64,000 nucleotides of DNA from RGIG7213 sp045545665 (GCA_045545665.1 JAZQBL010000039.1:29383-93382), one strand, 5' to 3'; counted from the first letter of the stretch, positions 26,023-36,045 are shown. Made by a program: numbers and translations. The notes: generated by a model from the sequence alone, not told the origin.

Positions 26023-27007
26023 TTTCTACCTCACTTATTATATGAGCGTAAATTGTTTTTTCGCCGTTTTCTGTTATTTCTTTTAAATTACCTTTGTATG
26101 ACAGCTTAAAAAACGAGGATTTTTTTTGTATATTCTGATATTCTTCTTCATCGTACGGAGTATTTAACTTCTGCATAAGATGCCACATTTCCTTATTGTT
26201 TGGCTCAACGCTGTCAATGAGAGCTTTTATTTTTTCAACGCCCGTGTAACCGCTTCTTATCATATAGTCTATTATTATATAATCAAGAAGCATATCGTGT
26301 TTCCCCCACCATACCAACAACGCTTCGTACACATATCCGAAAAGAACATTGTCTTTTTTACCGCTGAAAAAGAAGTTGCACCATTTTCCCATACAAGCCT
26401 CGTGCGGGCACTCGTTCGGGGTCGAGAATCTTTGAGTAAAATAATCCCTATTAAGAAAATCAAATTTGAAATCATCCGATAAAAATACCGTACTGTCTAT
26501 CCACATTCCGCCATATGTAGTCACCAACGCGTAACGAAGTATATCCGTAAAATGCACAAGGGTGATCTTACCGTTTTCAAATTTCTCAATGATATATTCC
26601 GGTATCGTTACGTATTTGTCATAGTTGTCCTCGGTTATAATATGGCAATGCGCTATATCCTGTGGAATTTTACTTTTTATCCTTTTAACACATGCAGCGA
26701 CTATCTGGGGCATTTTTTCTTCGCCCTGCCACCAACAGACAAAAACGGGTATCTTTCCGTTCATATCAATTTTTTCTTTTGGATTTTCAAAAACGTATCC
26801 GTTTTTATATTTTTCCGTAAGCATTGACAATTCCTTGTCCATATAAGAAGACAGAGCCTTCATATAGCTTTCCGTCTTAGGTCTCGGAAAAATGAAATCT
26901 ATCGCTCTGAAGACAGCTATTTTAAATCCAAATTCTTTGACATCCGGAAAAAACATTCCGCATTCTTTAAAAAATCTCTGAAATAAATGTTTGATCTTTG
27001 ACATCAT
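26015..27007 (-). CDS. capsular polysaccharide synthesis protein (Caps_synth family)
   Basis: The 330-residue protein (ATG at 27005-27007, preceded by AGAGG) has VFVCWWQGEEKMPQIV, the DXD-like region ILRYALVTTYGGMWIDSTV, and a C-terminal helix-rich part. This matches the Caps_synth/GT32-like family of capsule glycosyltransferases. A longer frame runs 21 codons upstream into the previous gene and is less likely. The start lies two bases after the stop of the GT2 gene. Confidence 0.85.
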   Translation of the reverse strand: MMSKIKHLFQRFFKECGMFFPDVKEFGFKIAVFRAIDFIFPRPKTESYMKALSSYMDKELSMLTEKYKNGYVFENPKEKIDMNGKIPVFVCWWQGEEKMPQIVAACVKRIKSKIPQDIAHCHIITEDNYDKYVTIPEYIIEKFENGKITLVHFTDILRYALVTTYGGMWIDSTVFLSDDFKFDFLNRDYFTQRFSTPNECPHEACMGKWCNFFFSGKKDNVLFGYVYEALLVWWGKHDMLLDYIIIDYMIRSGYTGVEKIKALIDSVEPNNKEMWHLMQKLNTPYDEEEYQNIQKKSSFFKLSYKGNLKEITENGEKTIYAHIISEVENA

Positions 27008-27009
27008 AT

Positions 27010-28005
27010 TCAACCTCTGTAAAGCGGGATTTTGAACAGTTTCCAGCCCATCAAACGCATATATTTCCACATGTCTACGGAGAGATACATAATGTAATAT
27101 TCAAATTTTTTAAAGAAATTTTTCTCCGTCGGAAGCCACATATCTTTTATTAATATCTTTGAATATTTTTTCAGTTCTTTTTTCAACTCCTCGGGATCCT
27201 GACTGTTTTTACATCCCAAAATAAAATCAAGGAAAAAATATTTTGTTTGCAATGCAAAGCGTTCACAAACATTCCCGATATTTTTTTGCATTTTCAACTT
27301 CATAAAGACTGTGTGTCTTTCTTTCATATCATCAATATTCGAAAGTTTCAAAAGACTCATTGCGCTTCCCGGATTGCTTCTGTAACAATATAAAGGTACA
27401 TTCTTTATTCCCGCCACGCTGACACCGAGAAAAAGCACCTCAAACATAGTTCTTAAATCTTCCGCTCTCGTAGCTTTTGGAAATCTTATGTTTTTAAACA
27501 GTTCCGCTTTAAATATCTTATTCCAGACGTTCGGAAGCATCCATGCAGAAAAGAAATTTTTCAAAGATTCGTCTTTTCCAAAGACACACGTCTCACTGGC
27601 GTAATCGTAAGTTTTATATATGTCTATTTCTTCCATATTTAAAAAAGTAAGAAAACAACAATATGAAAGATCGACTTTATTTGATACACAAAGATCTAGC
27701 AGATATTCAACAAAGTGAACGTTTATTACATCATCACTGTCGATAAAAGTAACATAATCACCGGTCATTACGTCAAGTGCGATATTTCTGGCAGCTGATA
27801 CGCCGCCGTTTTCTTTATGTATAACTTTAATTCTGCTGTCTTTTTCAGCATAGCTGTCACATATATCGGGAGATGAATCCGTACTTCCGTCATCGACGAG
27901 TATTATTTCAAGTTCTTTATGCGTTTGTGCCAATATGCTTTCTATACGCTCGGACAGATATTTTTCGACGTTGTAAACAGGAACGATCACAGTTACTTTA
28001 TACAT
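27010..28005 (-). CDS. GT2-family glycosyltransferase
   Basis: The 331-residue enzyme begins VTVIVPVYNVEKYL, then ILVDDGSTDSS, KENGGVSAARN and the DXD motif TFIDSDD. This is the EpsJ/EpsE-like GT2 architecture. The C-terminal 100 residues are helical and contain no transmembrane segment. It is the first of four polysaccharide genes behind mazG and may act on the glycan moved by the SpoVB-like flippase encoded just upstream. Confidence 0.92.
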   Translation of the reverse strand: MYKVTVIVPVYNVEKYLSERIESILAQTHKELEIILVDDGSTDSSPDICDSYAEKDSRIKVIHKENGGVSAARNIALDVMTGDYVTFIDSDDVINVHFVEYLLDLCVSNKVDLSYCCFLTFLNMEEIDIYKTYDYASETCVFGKDESLKNFFSAWMLPNVWNKIFKAELFKNIRFPKATRAEDLRTMFEVLFLGVSVAGIKNVPLYCYRSNPGSAMSLLKLSNIDDMKERHTVFMKLKMQKNIGNVCERFALQTKYFFLDFILGCKNSQDPEELKKELKKYSKILIKDMWLPTEKNFFKKFEYYIMYLSVDMWKYMRLMGWKLFKIPLYRG

Positions 28006-28008
28006 CTT

Positions 28009-28674
28009 TTATACCTCAGATATTATTTTATCGCACTCGTCGTAGAGGGCTTTTTCGGCATTTATTCCGTGAGATTTTGCGTATGACGTTACAGCATACA
28101 AAAGCTTACCGATATCATTTTCATCCGAAAGATTTTCTGCAAGTGCTTTGATATCGTCCTTTGTTGCATAGGGCGTAGAATGTTTATTGAGTTTTGATGA
28201 TATTTTTTCTGCTCTGACGAGCGACGGAAGTGCTTTTGATATACCGTCAAGCGCTTCTTTTGCGCCGGTCTGCCCCTTTGTCTGCATTTTTATCGCATTC
28301 CAGTTTTTAAGGACTTCGTCTGTTGTATCGGCTTTGACGTCAGCAAATACGTGCGGGTGGCGGATTATCAATTTTTTGCATATTCCGTTTAAAATATCAT
28401 TTATCGTATATTTTCCGTCGTCCTCTCCTATCTGTGCGTGAAACACGACTTGAAGCAAGACGTCGCCGAGTTCTTCTTTCATAATTTCGTCGTCGTCACT
28501 GTCGATGCCTTCTATCGCTTCATAGACCTCCTCAATAAAATCCGCTCTTATTGATTTGTGTGTTTGCTCCATATCCCAAGGGCATCCGCCGGGAGAGCGT
28601 AATATTTTGAGTATTGCCAAGAGATCGTCAAAAGTATAGCTTTCTTTTTTCACAAGTTCTGTTTTTTTATCCAT
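28009..28674 (-). CDS. mazG: nucleoside triphosphate pyrophosphohydrolase MazG
   Basis: The 221-residue enzyme has LRSPGGCPWDMEQTH, the metal-binding EEVYEAIEG and EELGDVLLQVVFH, and the C-terminal IIRHPHVFAD. It hydrolyses noncanonical or excess NTPs to NMP and pyrophosphate. It is shorter than the two-domain E. coli protein (263 residues). It lacks the methylase domain fused to MazG in Bacillus YabN. It sits 10 bases after the SpoVB-like gene, an order conserved in Firmicutes. Confidence 0.94.
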   Translation of the reverse strand: MDKKTELVKKESYTFDDLLAILKILRSPGGCPWDMEQTHKSIRADFIEEVYEAIEGIDSDDDEIMKEELGDVLLQVVFHAQIGEDDGKYTINDILNGICKKLIIRHPHVFADVKADTTDEVLKNWNAIKMQTKGQTGAKEALDGISKALPSLVRAEKISSKLNKHSTPYATKDDIKALAENLSDENDIGKLLYAVTSYAKSHGINAEKALYDECDKIISEV

Positions 28675-28684
28675 TTTAACCTCT

Positions 28685-30262
28685 TTATTTTACAAGCTTT
28701 ATTTTTTTAAGTATTCCGTAGATCTTTTCACCCTTTGGCAGATAGAGTATATCGTCGCCGTTCACCGTACCGCTTATACAGATGGATACGGCATAAACTG
28801 CTGCTGCCGCCGCTATCGGTATAAATACTGCGATTTTTGTGTCAGGCATAAATCCGTTTACGGCAAACGCGCATACACCGCACAAAAATGCACAAAATGC
28901 AGGCTTTACAAATACTCGGTAGAAATTCGGTACGACTCCTGTTTTTCTACACATAAATATAAAATTCAATATTATTATTACAAGGTAAGATAAACACGTA
29001 CCGAGGGGAATACCGAATCGTCCTATTTTATCAACTCCTATAAGAGTATACGAAGCTATAAGTTTTACAACGATTCCCGCCGTCATCGATATCATCGGAA
29101 GCTTTTCGTTTCCCGATGCCTGAAGAACGCTGTTCGTTATTCCGAGTATTGCACAGAAAAACACAGCAGGAGCAAGCATCGTAAGCATGGGGGACGCAAG
29201 CTGTGCGGAGCCTTCCGGGAACAGAAGCGACAGTATACTGTATGAAAGCACACCGAGACCGACTGAGCACGGCAGAGATATAACAGCTGTTGTTTTAACT
29301 GCTGAATTTATGAGCGCTTTTCCGCTTTTGCCGAGTGTAAGTGTTTCGGTAAGCTTCGGAACGACAGCATACGCTATCGGATACACGAGCACCGTCGGCA
29401 TATTGAACAGCGACACGGCAAGTGTCGTATAATTACCGTATATTTCCGTTGCCTGCTCTGCGGAATATCCTATATCCTGCAGGCGGGATGAAGATATAAC
29501 GGTATCAATTACGTTTATAAGCCCCATGACCGAAGAAGAAACGGTTATCGGAAAAGCTATTGAACACAGCTTTTTAAAAACGGCGGCTCTTTTTATATCG
29601 CTTTGCTCTTTTGTTTTCGGTGAACGAAGTGCCTTTGCCGCAGTGCAGTATATCATAGATACGAAAGTACCGAGTGTCACACCGCTTATTGCGTACGCCG
29701 CCGTAACGTATACGGGATACCCTTTTGAAACGGAATACGTCGCAAGAAGAAGACCAAAGGTCATTTTTCCGAGTGACTCCGTAACCTGCGAGACAGCCGT
29801 CACCGTCATTATTCCGAGTCCTTGAAAATATCCTCTTACAGATGACGATATACAGATGAACAACAGCGTCGGAGAAATTGCAAGCGCACATAAATATGCG
29901 TTTTCAACTTCTACAAATTCGGCGATATCACGTGCGAAGACCATCATAAAAAGGCATCCGAGTATTCCTATTACGGAAAATATAGCAAGTGCCGTTTTAA
30001 AAACAGTCTTTGTATTTGCTATATTTCCTTTTGCGTTTTCACGGCTTATCAAGACGGAAAGCGCCACCGGAAAGCCTGCGGTTGAAACGAGGTACAGCCA
30101 GGAATATATGTTATAAGCCACGTTGAAATACCCCATACCTTCATCTCCTATGAGTCTTTGTATAGGTATTTTGAAAACGAGACCTATCACTTTTACAAGC
30201 AGATTTGCACACGTCAGCACGACAACGCCGTACGCCAACGTATTTTTTGTTTTATTTTTCAA
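28685..30262 (-). CDS. SpoVB/MurJ-like polysaccharide flippase
   Basis: The 525-residue protein has about 14 transmembrane helices and the MOP-superfamily start LVKVIGLVFKIPIQRLIG, with GYFNVAYNIYSW and GFPVALSVLIS. It flips lipid-linked glycan or peptidoglycan precursors across the membrane. The SpoVB-MazG neighbourhood matches the Bacillus yabM-yabN arrangement. Together with the four glycosyltransferase genes downstream it could serve a surface polysaccharide. Confidence 0.9.
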   Translation of the reverse strand: MKNKTKNTLAYGVVVLTCANLLVKVIGLVFKIPIQRLIGDEGMGYFNVAYNIYSWLYLVSTAGFPVALSVLISRENAKGNIANTKTVFKTALAIFSVIGILGCLFMMVFARDIAEFVEVENAYLCALAISPTLLFICISSSVRGYFQGLGIMTVTAVSQVTESLGKMTFGLLLATYSVSKGYPVYVTAAYAISGVTLGTFVSMIYCTAAKALRSPKTKEQSDIKRAAVFKKLCSIAFPITVSSSVMGLINVIDTVISSSRLQDIGYSAEQATEIYGNYTTLAVSLFNMPTVLVYPIAYAVVPKLTETLTLGKSGKALINSAVKTTAVISLPCSVGLGVLSYSILSLLFPEGSAQLASPMLTMLAPAVFFCAILGITNSVLQASGNEKLPMISMTAGIVVKLIASYTLIGVDKIGRFGIPLGTCLSYLVIIILNFIFMCRKTGVVPNFYRVFVKPAFCAFLCGVCAFAVNGFMPDTKIAVFIPIAAAAAVYAVSICISGTVNGDDILYLPKGEKIYGILKKIKLVK

Positions 30263-30277
30263 ACAAACCTCCGAATA

Positions 30278-31555
30278 TCAGAATTTGAATTTTTTCATAT
30301 CCGTGGAAAGTTTTTCGATATCTATTGTTTTAAATTCTCCGTTTTCGTAAAGAGTCTCACCGTCACATACCGTCATGACAACATCCGTCGGGTAAACCGT
30401 ATATATCAGCGTATTGACAGGAGAAAATGAAGGTATATTATGCGCTTTCGTAACGTCGGCTATTGCAAAGTCAGCCTTATATCCTTCTTTGATACATCCG
30501 CAGTTTTCCCTTCCCTGCGCTTTTGCGCCGTTTACGGTCGCCATGGGAATTATTGATGAAACAGTCGGAAAATCGGCTTTATGCATCACACCTCTGTGAA
30601 GAAGTGCCGTCATATTCATTTCATTCAAAACCGCAAGCCGGTTATTTGATGCAGCACCGTCAGTTCCCAAAACCACGTTGACATTCGCATTCAGCATTTT
30701 TTCAAGCATCATAACACCCGAGCCAAGCTTCAGATTGCTTATGGGATTATGCGCTACCGATGCTCCGTGCCGTGCAAGGATATTTATATCTTCATCTTCA
30801 AGCCATACGCAGTGTGCGGCAAGTGTTCTGCTGTTGAGCACTCCCGTTTTTTCGAAGAATCGGCACGGGGTCATCTTACGGCGTGCTTTTCCTTCTTCGT
30901 GTTCTTTTTTCGTTTCGGACAAATGGATATGGAAGCCGCAGTTGTACTTTTGTGCAAGCTTTGCCATATACTCACACGTATGCTCTGTATTTGAATATTC
31001 AGCGTGAAGTGACATATCGACTTTGATCCTGCCGTCAAAACTGTTGTTATAATTTTCAAACAAATAAACGCTTTCGGCAATTCTCGAATCACTCAGGACG
31101 TCGGAATTTTCATCGAAAGAAACGACGCTTCTTGAAACGTTTGCCTTCATTTTACTTGAACCTATCGCCTCAGCTATTGCAGGACAAAAGAAATACATAT
31201 CCGACATTGACACAGTTCCGCTTGCTATCATTTCGGCACACGACAAAAGCGCACCAACGCTCGCCGACTCGTCACAAAGCTTATCCTCGGCGGGAAATAT
31301 TGCCTCGTTTAACCATCTGTCAAGCGGAAGATCCTCTGCCATTCCTCTGAAGTGTGTCATCGGTGTGTGAGTATGACAGTTATAAAGTCCCGGAAACATT
31401 AATTTTCCGCAACCGTTTATTTTTCTGTCGTATGATCCTTCCGGGGCAGTGTTGCCAACGTACGTAAAAACACCGTTTTCGTACGATACGTACATATCAT
31501 TTTTATACGATCCGTCTTCAAATACGACCGTTATTTTCTCAAAAAGTGTATTCAT
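30278..31555 (-). CDS. mtaD: amidohydrolase, MTA/SAH deaminase type
   Basis: The 425-residue metal-dependent hydrolase has HTHTPMTHFRG, HIHLSETKKEHE, AAHCVWLED and LGTDGAASNN, the four metal-ligand blocks of the TRZ/ATZ deaminase group. The group includes 5'-methylthioadenosine/S-adenosylhomocysteine deaminases. The stop of the preceding gene abuts its start (31556/31555). Guanine or another aminopurine is an alternative substrate; the neighbouring PNP and methyltransferase-like genes favour a SAM-cycle nucleoside. Confidence 0.85.
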   Translation of the reverse strand: MNTLFEKITVVFEDGSYKNDMYVSYENGVFTYVGNTAPEGSYDRKINGCGKLMFPGLYNCHTHTPMTHFRGMAEDLPLDRWLNEAIFPAEDKLCDESASVGALLSCAEMIASGTVSMSDMYFFCPAIAEAIGSSKMKANVSRSVVSFDENSDVLSDSRIAESVYLFENYNNSFDGRIKVDMSLHAEYSNTEHTCEYMAKLAQKYNCGFHIHLSETKKEHEEGKARRKMTPCRFFEKTGVLNSRTLAAHCVWLEDEDINILARHGASVAHNPISNLKLGSGVMMLEKMLNANVNVVLGTDGAASNNRLAVLNEMNMTALLHRGVMHKADFPTVSSIIPMATVNGAKAQGRENCGCIKEGYKADFAIADVTKAHNIPSFSPVNTLIYTVYPTDVVMTVCDGETLYENGEFKTIDIEKLSTDMKKFKF

Positions 31556-32338
31556 TTAAGCATTTTCCCTTATATACGTTATGTATTCCATACAGTAGTC
31601 GTCACGTCCGGAAATGACCTCTGCCGATCTTATCGTGAGATGGTATGCGGGATTGGTATTATCCATTATAGCCGCATCAAGTCCCTGATATATTGCACAC
31701 GTAAGGTATGCTGAATTTATGTTTATTCGTTTGGGAAGTCCGAACGATGCGTTTGAAAGTCCGCACACAGTCATAACACCCGTAAAAGTTTCTTTTACTT
31801 CTTTTATGGTTTTTAAGGATATAAGCGCGCTTTCGCTGTCCGTTGCGGCTGACTGTACGGCTATATCAAACAGTATTCTGTCACGCGATATTTCCTCATC
31901 ATCCGCAATCTTCACTATTTCAGATGCAAACTGCATTCTTTCTTCAAGCGTGCTATGAGAAAGCATACATATAAAGCTTGCGTTTTTTTCTTTTATAACG
32001 GGCAAAAGCTGTGCCATTTCATCAGTTGTGTTCACGGAATTGAATATAATATCACGTCCGTTCGGCACACATTCCGCACATTCTATAAGGACGCCCATAT
32101 CGGGTGAATCAAGCACGACGCCTGCGTTTGAATTATCGCAAACAAGCTTTATGGTTTTTTTCATCATTTTCTTTTCATCTTCGCAAAGAGCTGTATTTAC
32201 GTCTATGTAATCAGCTCCGAAGGATGCCATTTTGTTTATGAGCTCAAGCAGATATTCTTCGTTTTCCTCTGCATACGCCGCCATTGTTTTCGGAATGGAG
32301 CTGTTGAGTTTTTCGCCTATGATAATCATTTTAGACAC
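31556..32338 (-). CDS. methyltetrahydrofolate:corrinoid/pterin methyltransferase-like protein
   Basis: The 260-residue TIM-barrel protein resembles the pterin-binding domain of MetH/AcsE: IIGEKLNSS near the start, FGADYIDVNTA, IIFNSVNTT and a C-terminal MDNTNPAYHLT. It lacks cobalamin-binding and activation domains, so it needs a partner corrinoid protein, not visible here. It lies between a PNP and an MTA/SAH deaminase, which suggests remethylation of homocysteine. Confidence 0.8.
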   Translation of the reverse strand: MSKMIIIGEKLNSSIPKTMAAYAEENEEYLLELINKMASFGADYIDVNTALCEDEKKMMKKTIKLVCDNSNAGVVLDSPDMGVLIECAECVPNGRDIIFNSVNTTDEMAQLLPVIKEKNASFICMLSHSTLEERMQFASEIVKIADDEEISRDRILFDIAVQSAATDSESALISLKTIKEVKETFTGVMTVCGLSNASFGLPKRININSAYLTCAIYQGLDAAIMDNTNPAYHLTIRSAEVISGRDDYCMEYITYIRENA

Positions 32339-32344
32339 CGTCCT

Positions 32345-33166
32345 TTATATTTCTTTCAATACGTTTGTAATAAGTCCCACAAAGCGTTCCTTCGCTTTTC
32401 CTGCGTTTATTACAACTTCATCTTCGTCGGGTTTTTCCTCTGAAATTCCTGCCGCCATATTCGTACATACGGAAATGCACAGTGCACGCATACCGCAATG
32501 CGCCGCCGCTATCATTTCGGGTACAGTTGACATACCTACAACGTCAGCGCCGAGGGTTTTGAGCATTTTTATTTCAGCGGGTGTTTCGTACTGCGGACCT
32601 GCCATATAAGCGTAGACAGCATCCTTCAGTTCAAACCCGAGCTTTTTCGCTTCGTTCTTTGCTATATTTATATATTCTTTATCATACACGGTCTGCATAT
32701 CAAAAAATCTTTTGCCGAACTCGGGTATATTCTTACCTCTTACGGGAGATTCCGCACACAGCTTTATGTGATCGTATACGACCGTTATGCCACCTATATC
32801 AAACGATGTATTTATAGCCCCCGATGCGTTTGAAACTATGAGTTTTTCAATTCCCATAAGCTTGAAAACATATATAGGATATACCGTTTCATACATTTCC
32901 CAACCTTCGTAATAATGGAATCTGCCGTTCATCACAACGACCGCTTTGTCTTCAATATATCCGCACCACAGCTCTCCTGCCTGGTACGATACAGTCGATA
33001 TAGGAAAGCCGGGAATATCCGCATATTTTATCACCGTGGGAGATTTGATCTTATTTACTATATCGCCGAGTCCCGAGCCTGCGATGATCGCAACGTCGGG
33101 AGTTATTTTTATTTTTTTCAATATAAAATCGGCACTTTTTTTATAATCGTTGTATTCGGGACGCAT
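32345..33166 (-). CDS. purine nucleoside phosphorylase (type I)
   Basis: The 273-residue enzyme has AIIAGSGLGD (phosphate loop), MNGRFHYYEGW, SNASGAIN and GPQYETPAEI, the trimeric PNP motifs. It cleaves inosine and guanosine with phosphate to the free base and ribose-1-phosphate. Adjacent deaminase and nucleoside kinase genes make a purine-salvage context. Confidence 0.94.
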   Translation of the reverse strand: MRPEYNDYKKSADFILKKIKITPDVAIIAGSGLGDIVNKIKSPTVIKYADIPGFPISTVSYQAGELWCGYIEDKAVVVMNGRFHYYEGWEMYETVYPIYVFKLMGIEKLIVSNASGAINTSFDIGGITVVYDHIKLCAESPVRGKNIPEFGKRFFDMQTVYDKEYINIAKNEAKKLGFELKDAVYAYMAGPQYETPAEIKMLKTLGADVVGMSTVPEMIAAAHCGMRALCISVCTNMAAGISEEKPDEDEVVINAGKAKERFVGLITNVLKEI

Positions 33167-33187
33167 TTTTTTATTCCTTTCGTTTTT

Positions 33188-34084
33188 TCAGTTTCCTATA
33201 AATTCTCTGAAAAATGAATCCTTCGGCACGTATTCACGGCTTATTTCGGGAATATTTTCGTATTTTTTCATTATTCTTTCCGCCTCGGCTTTGTATCTTG
33301 ACTCACCGTCAACCGATTCAAGCAGCTCTTTTACAAGAGGTGCCAACACATTTACCTCGTACGGCACGAAAGAATTTATTCTTATATCCGACTTATCCGA
33401 ATAAGGTATTATATTTTTGTCTTCGTTTTCAACAACACCTTCCCAAAGCTTAAACGTAAGGTCGGGAGATGCTCCTCTGAAAAGAAAATCACGGACAAGT
33501 CTTCTGCCGAAACGCAATTCCCTTTTGGTAAACACGTTACCGTATGCATTCATATCTGTATCGACACAGATAAATATTTTCTTACATTCCTCGTGAAAAA
33601 GTCCCGTTATTTCGGGATATACTGCCTGTATTCCCTCAAATATGATGATGGTATTATCATCCGGATCTATTTCTCTTTTTCCGTTTCTTCTTCCCGAAAC
33701 GAAGTCGAATATCGGTATTTCGGTCTTATCCCCTCTTTTGAGGCTTTCCGTGCATTTACAAAACAGCTCGTAGTCGATAGCGTTTATGGATTCGAAATCC
33801 GTTTTTCCGTCTTTACCCTTTTGCTCGTGTGAGTCCTTGAAAAAGTCGTCAACGGAAACACTCATTACGTTTTTTCCGTCCTTTTCAAGCGTATCTATCA
33901 GGACGCTCGTAGCCGACGTTTTTCCCGAACACGTAGGACCTGACAGCAATATAAATCTGATATTTTTATCGTCTGCTATATCATCCGCCGTTCTTTCTAT
34001 ATTTTCAAAAAATCGGCGGTCACATTCCTTTACAAAGTCAAATTTTTCTTTTTCGGATACGAATATACGGTCGTGAAAATACAT
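33188..34084 (-). CDS. uridine kinase-like nucleoside kinase
   Basis: The 298-residue P-loop kinase has GPTCSGKTS, SVDDFFKDS and FDFVSGRRNG, matching the phosphoribulokinase/uridine-kinase family. Clostridial relatives are often about 550 residues with an N-terminal TGS-type domain; this protein has only the kinase part plus a short N-terminus. It would phosphorylate a nucleoside, probably uridine or cytidine. Confidence 0.88.
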   Translation of the reverse strand: MYFHDRIFVSEKEKFDFVKECDRRFFENIERTADDIADDKNIRFILLSGPTCSGKTSATSVLIDTLEKDGKNVMSVSVDDFFKDSHEQKGKDGKTDFESINAIDYELFCKCTESLKRGDKTEIPIFDFVSGRRNGKREIDPDDNTIIIFEGIQAVYPEITGLFHEECKKIFICVDTDMNAYGNVFTKRELRFGRRLVRDFLFRGASPDLTFKLWEGVVENEDKNIIPYSDKSDIRINSFVPYEVNVLAPLVKELLESVDGESRYKAEAERIMKKYENIPEISREYVPKDSFFREFIGN

Positions 34085-34105
34085 ATTTACGCCGTCCTTT
34101 CATTT

Positions 34106-35584
34106 TTACAGTTTTGCGAAAAAGCCTTCCATTATCTTTTTCGTTTGCTCGAACACTTTATATCTGTCCTGCTCTAAATATTCATATGGATATTTGGGAT
34201 TGAATATTCGTTCTATTTTAACGTTTCTCTCACCCACAAGCTTTGTAACAGCGCCCGCACCTGCGGAGAATATGGAATGTATCTCCTCCATCATAAGTAT
34301 GTTATAGATACCTTCCGTTCCCTTTTTGCAATATCCGACGTTTTCAAGGTTACCCTTTGCGTTTTTCTGTCTGTACATATAATACGGGATATATCCCGCT
34401 TTTTTGGTCATTATCTGCGTATAGTCAACACATTTGGATACTTCAAAGTTTTCCCTTGCAAATATATCCTGCCCTTCCTCCTTCAGTATATCCGCACTTC
34501 TTTTTACGCAAAACGTATGCGCGGTAATATTTTCCGGTGAAAGCTCGATTATTTTTTCAAGTGTATCGGAATACGATTCTATATCATCCGTCGGAAGTCC
34601 CATTATAAGGTCTGTGTTTATACACGGTATACCGCTTTTTCTTGCCATTTCATACGCTTTGAAAAACATTTCAGCCGTGTGGCATCTGTCTATCTCCTGC
34701 AAGACGAAATTATTGAGCGACTGGGGATTTATGCTTATTCTCGTTACGTTATGATCGTATGCGCTTTGCAGTTTCTTTTCCGTTATCGTATCGGGTCTGC
34801 CGGCTTCAAGAGTAAACTCGTCAAGCGAGGATGTATCGAAAAGCTCGTCTATATAAGCAAGCAGATCTTCAAGCTGTTCTTCGTTAAGCGTTGTGGGAGT
34901 TCCTCCGCCGATATACACTGTCTTAAGCTTGAAGCCCGATTCTTTTATCTGTCTTGCAATGAGCGAAAGCTCGACCTTGAGTGCTTCAAGATACGCGGGA
35001 ATAAGCGCCAAAAGCTTTTTCGTCGTAAAGCTTACAAACGAGCAATAGGAGCACCTCGTAGGACAAAACGGTATTGATATGTACACAGAGCACGTATCAA
35101 GCGGATATTTTTTGATTATTTTCAATTCATTACGTGCTATATCCGTGGCAATTATCGCTTTTTTGGGATACAATAGATACTGACGTCTCAATTCCTTTAC
35201 CGTCTGATCCTTCGTCATTCCCTCATTGAGATAGTCAAGCACGATCTTCGTGGGACGCACGCCCGTAAGTATTCCCCACGGCGGAGTATATCCGAAAAAC
35301 ACCTCTGCGGCATTAAAAAATGCTTTGTTTGCCGCCATATTTTCGGTTTTTGTTTTCGGAAGTCCGCCATACGGCTCTTTATGGGAACGTGTGACTTCTT
35401 TATCGCCTATGCGTATTGAGGCAGTGCATACCGCTCCGTCTTCTTCACGGTCAAGTGTGACAGTTACAACGGGAGTTTTTTCCGTTACCTCTTCTGATTC
35501 CGAAAACTTTGCTCCGGGAAAAAACAAAAGGCACAGCGTTTGCAGATAATATCTGCTTAAATTTTTATCAATTATAAGTTTCAT
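34106..35584 (-). CDS. hemZ: oxygen-independent coproporphyrinogen dehydrogenase HemZ
   Basis: The 492-residue radical-SAM protein has SIPFCPTRCSYCSF (CxxxCxxC) near residue 175, YIGGGTPTTL, and EAGRPDTIT. The N-terminal 160 residues (PWGILTGVRPTKI) are typical of HemZ and absent from HemN. HemZ is linked to anaerobic decarboxylation of coproporphyrinogen III, but many clostridial copies lie outside heme loci and may have another role. No heme genes are nearby. Confidence 0.88.
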   Translation of the reverse strand: MKLIIDKNLSRYYLQTLCLLFFPGAKFSESEEVTEKTPVVTVTLDREEDGAVCTASIRIGDKEVTRSHKEPYGGLPKTKTENMAANKAFFNAAEVFFGYTPPWGILTGVRPTKIVLDYLNEGMTKDQTVKELRRQYLLYPKKAIIATDIARNELKIIKKYPLDTCSVYISIPFCPTRCSYCSFVSFTTKKLLALIPAYLEALKVELSLIARQIKESGFKLKTVYIGGGTPTTLNEEQLEDLLAYIDELFDTSSLDEFTLEAGRPDTITEKKLQSAYDHNVTRISINPQSLNNFVLQEIDRCHTAEMFFKAYEMARKSGIPCINTDLIMGLPTDDIESYSDTLEKIIELSPENITAHTFCVKRSADILKEEGQDIFARENFEVSKCVDYTQIMTKKAGYIPYYMYRQKNAKGNLENVGYCKKGTEGIYNILMMEEIHSIFSAGAGAVTKLVGERNVKIERIFNPKYPYEYLEQDRYKVFEQTKKIMEGFFAKL

Positions 35585-35586
35585 TT

Positions 35587-36036
35587 TTATTTCAGCAATT
35601 CAGTATCGAGGCATATTGTAAACGGTCCGTCATTTTCAAGCGACACCTTCATATCGGCACCGAATACTCCCGTACTTACTTTTTCTATTTGTGTTTTTGC
35701 GTATGAGACAAAATATTCGTAAAGTCTGTTTGCTTCATCGGGGGGAGCGGACGACAGAAATTCAGGTCTGTTTCCGTGGGTACAGTTTGCGTACAGCGTA
35801 AACTGCGAAACGACGAGCATTTCACCGCCGACCTGCGGTAAAGAGAGATTTATCTTACCGTTTTCATCCTTGAATATACGCATTTTAACTATCTTGTCGC
35901 ACAGCTTTCTTGCAGTGCTTTCGTCATCACCCTTGCCGACGCCCAAAAGCACAAGATATCCTTTTTTACATTCGCCTACCGTTTCACCGTCAACCTTGAC
36001 GCAGGCGTGGTTTACTCTTTGTATTACAGCTTTCAT
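35587..36036 (-). CDS. dtd: D-aminoacyl-tRNA deacylase
   Basis: The 149-residue protein has the start MKAVIQRVNHACVKVDG, the catalytic SQFTLYA and the cis-Gly-Pro motif ENDGPF. It removes D-amino acids wrongly attached to tRNA. Next to rel, as in many Firmicutes, it sits two bases before hemZ. Confidence 0.96.
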   Translation of the reverse strand: MKAVIQRVNHACVKVDGETVGECKKGYLVLLGVGKGDDESTARKLCDKIVKMRIFKDENGKINLSLPQVGGEMLVVSQFTLYANCTHGNRPEFLSSAPPDEANRLYEYFVSYAKTQIEKVSTGVFGADMKVSLENDGPFTICLDTELLK

Positions 36037-36045
36037 TTTATATCC

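Noticed and set aside
34106..35584. Heme biosynthesis locus
   Set aside because: Only hemZ is present; neighbours are nucleotide and tRNA-related genes.
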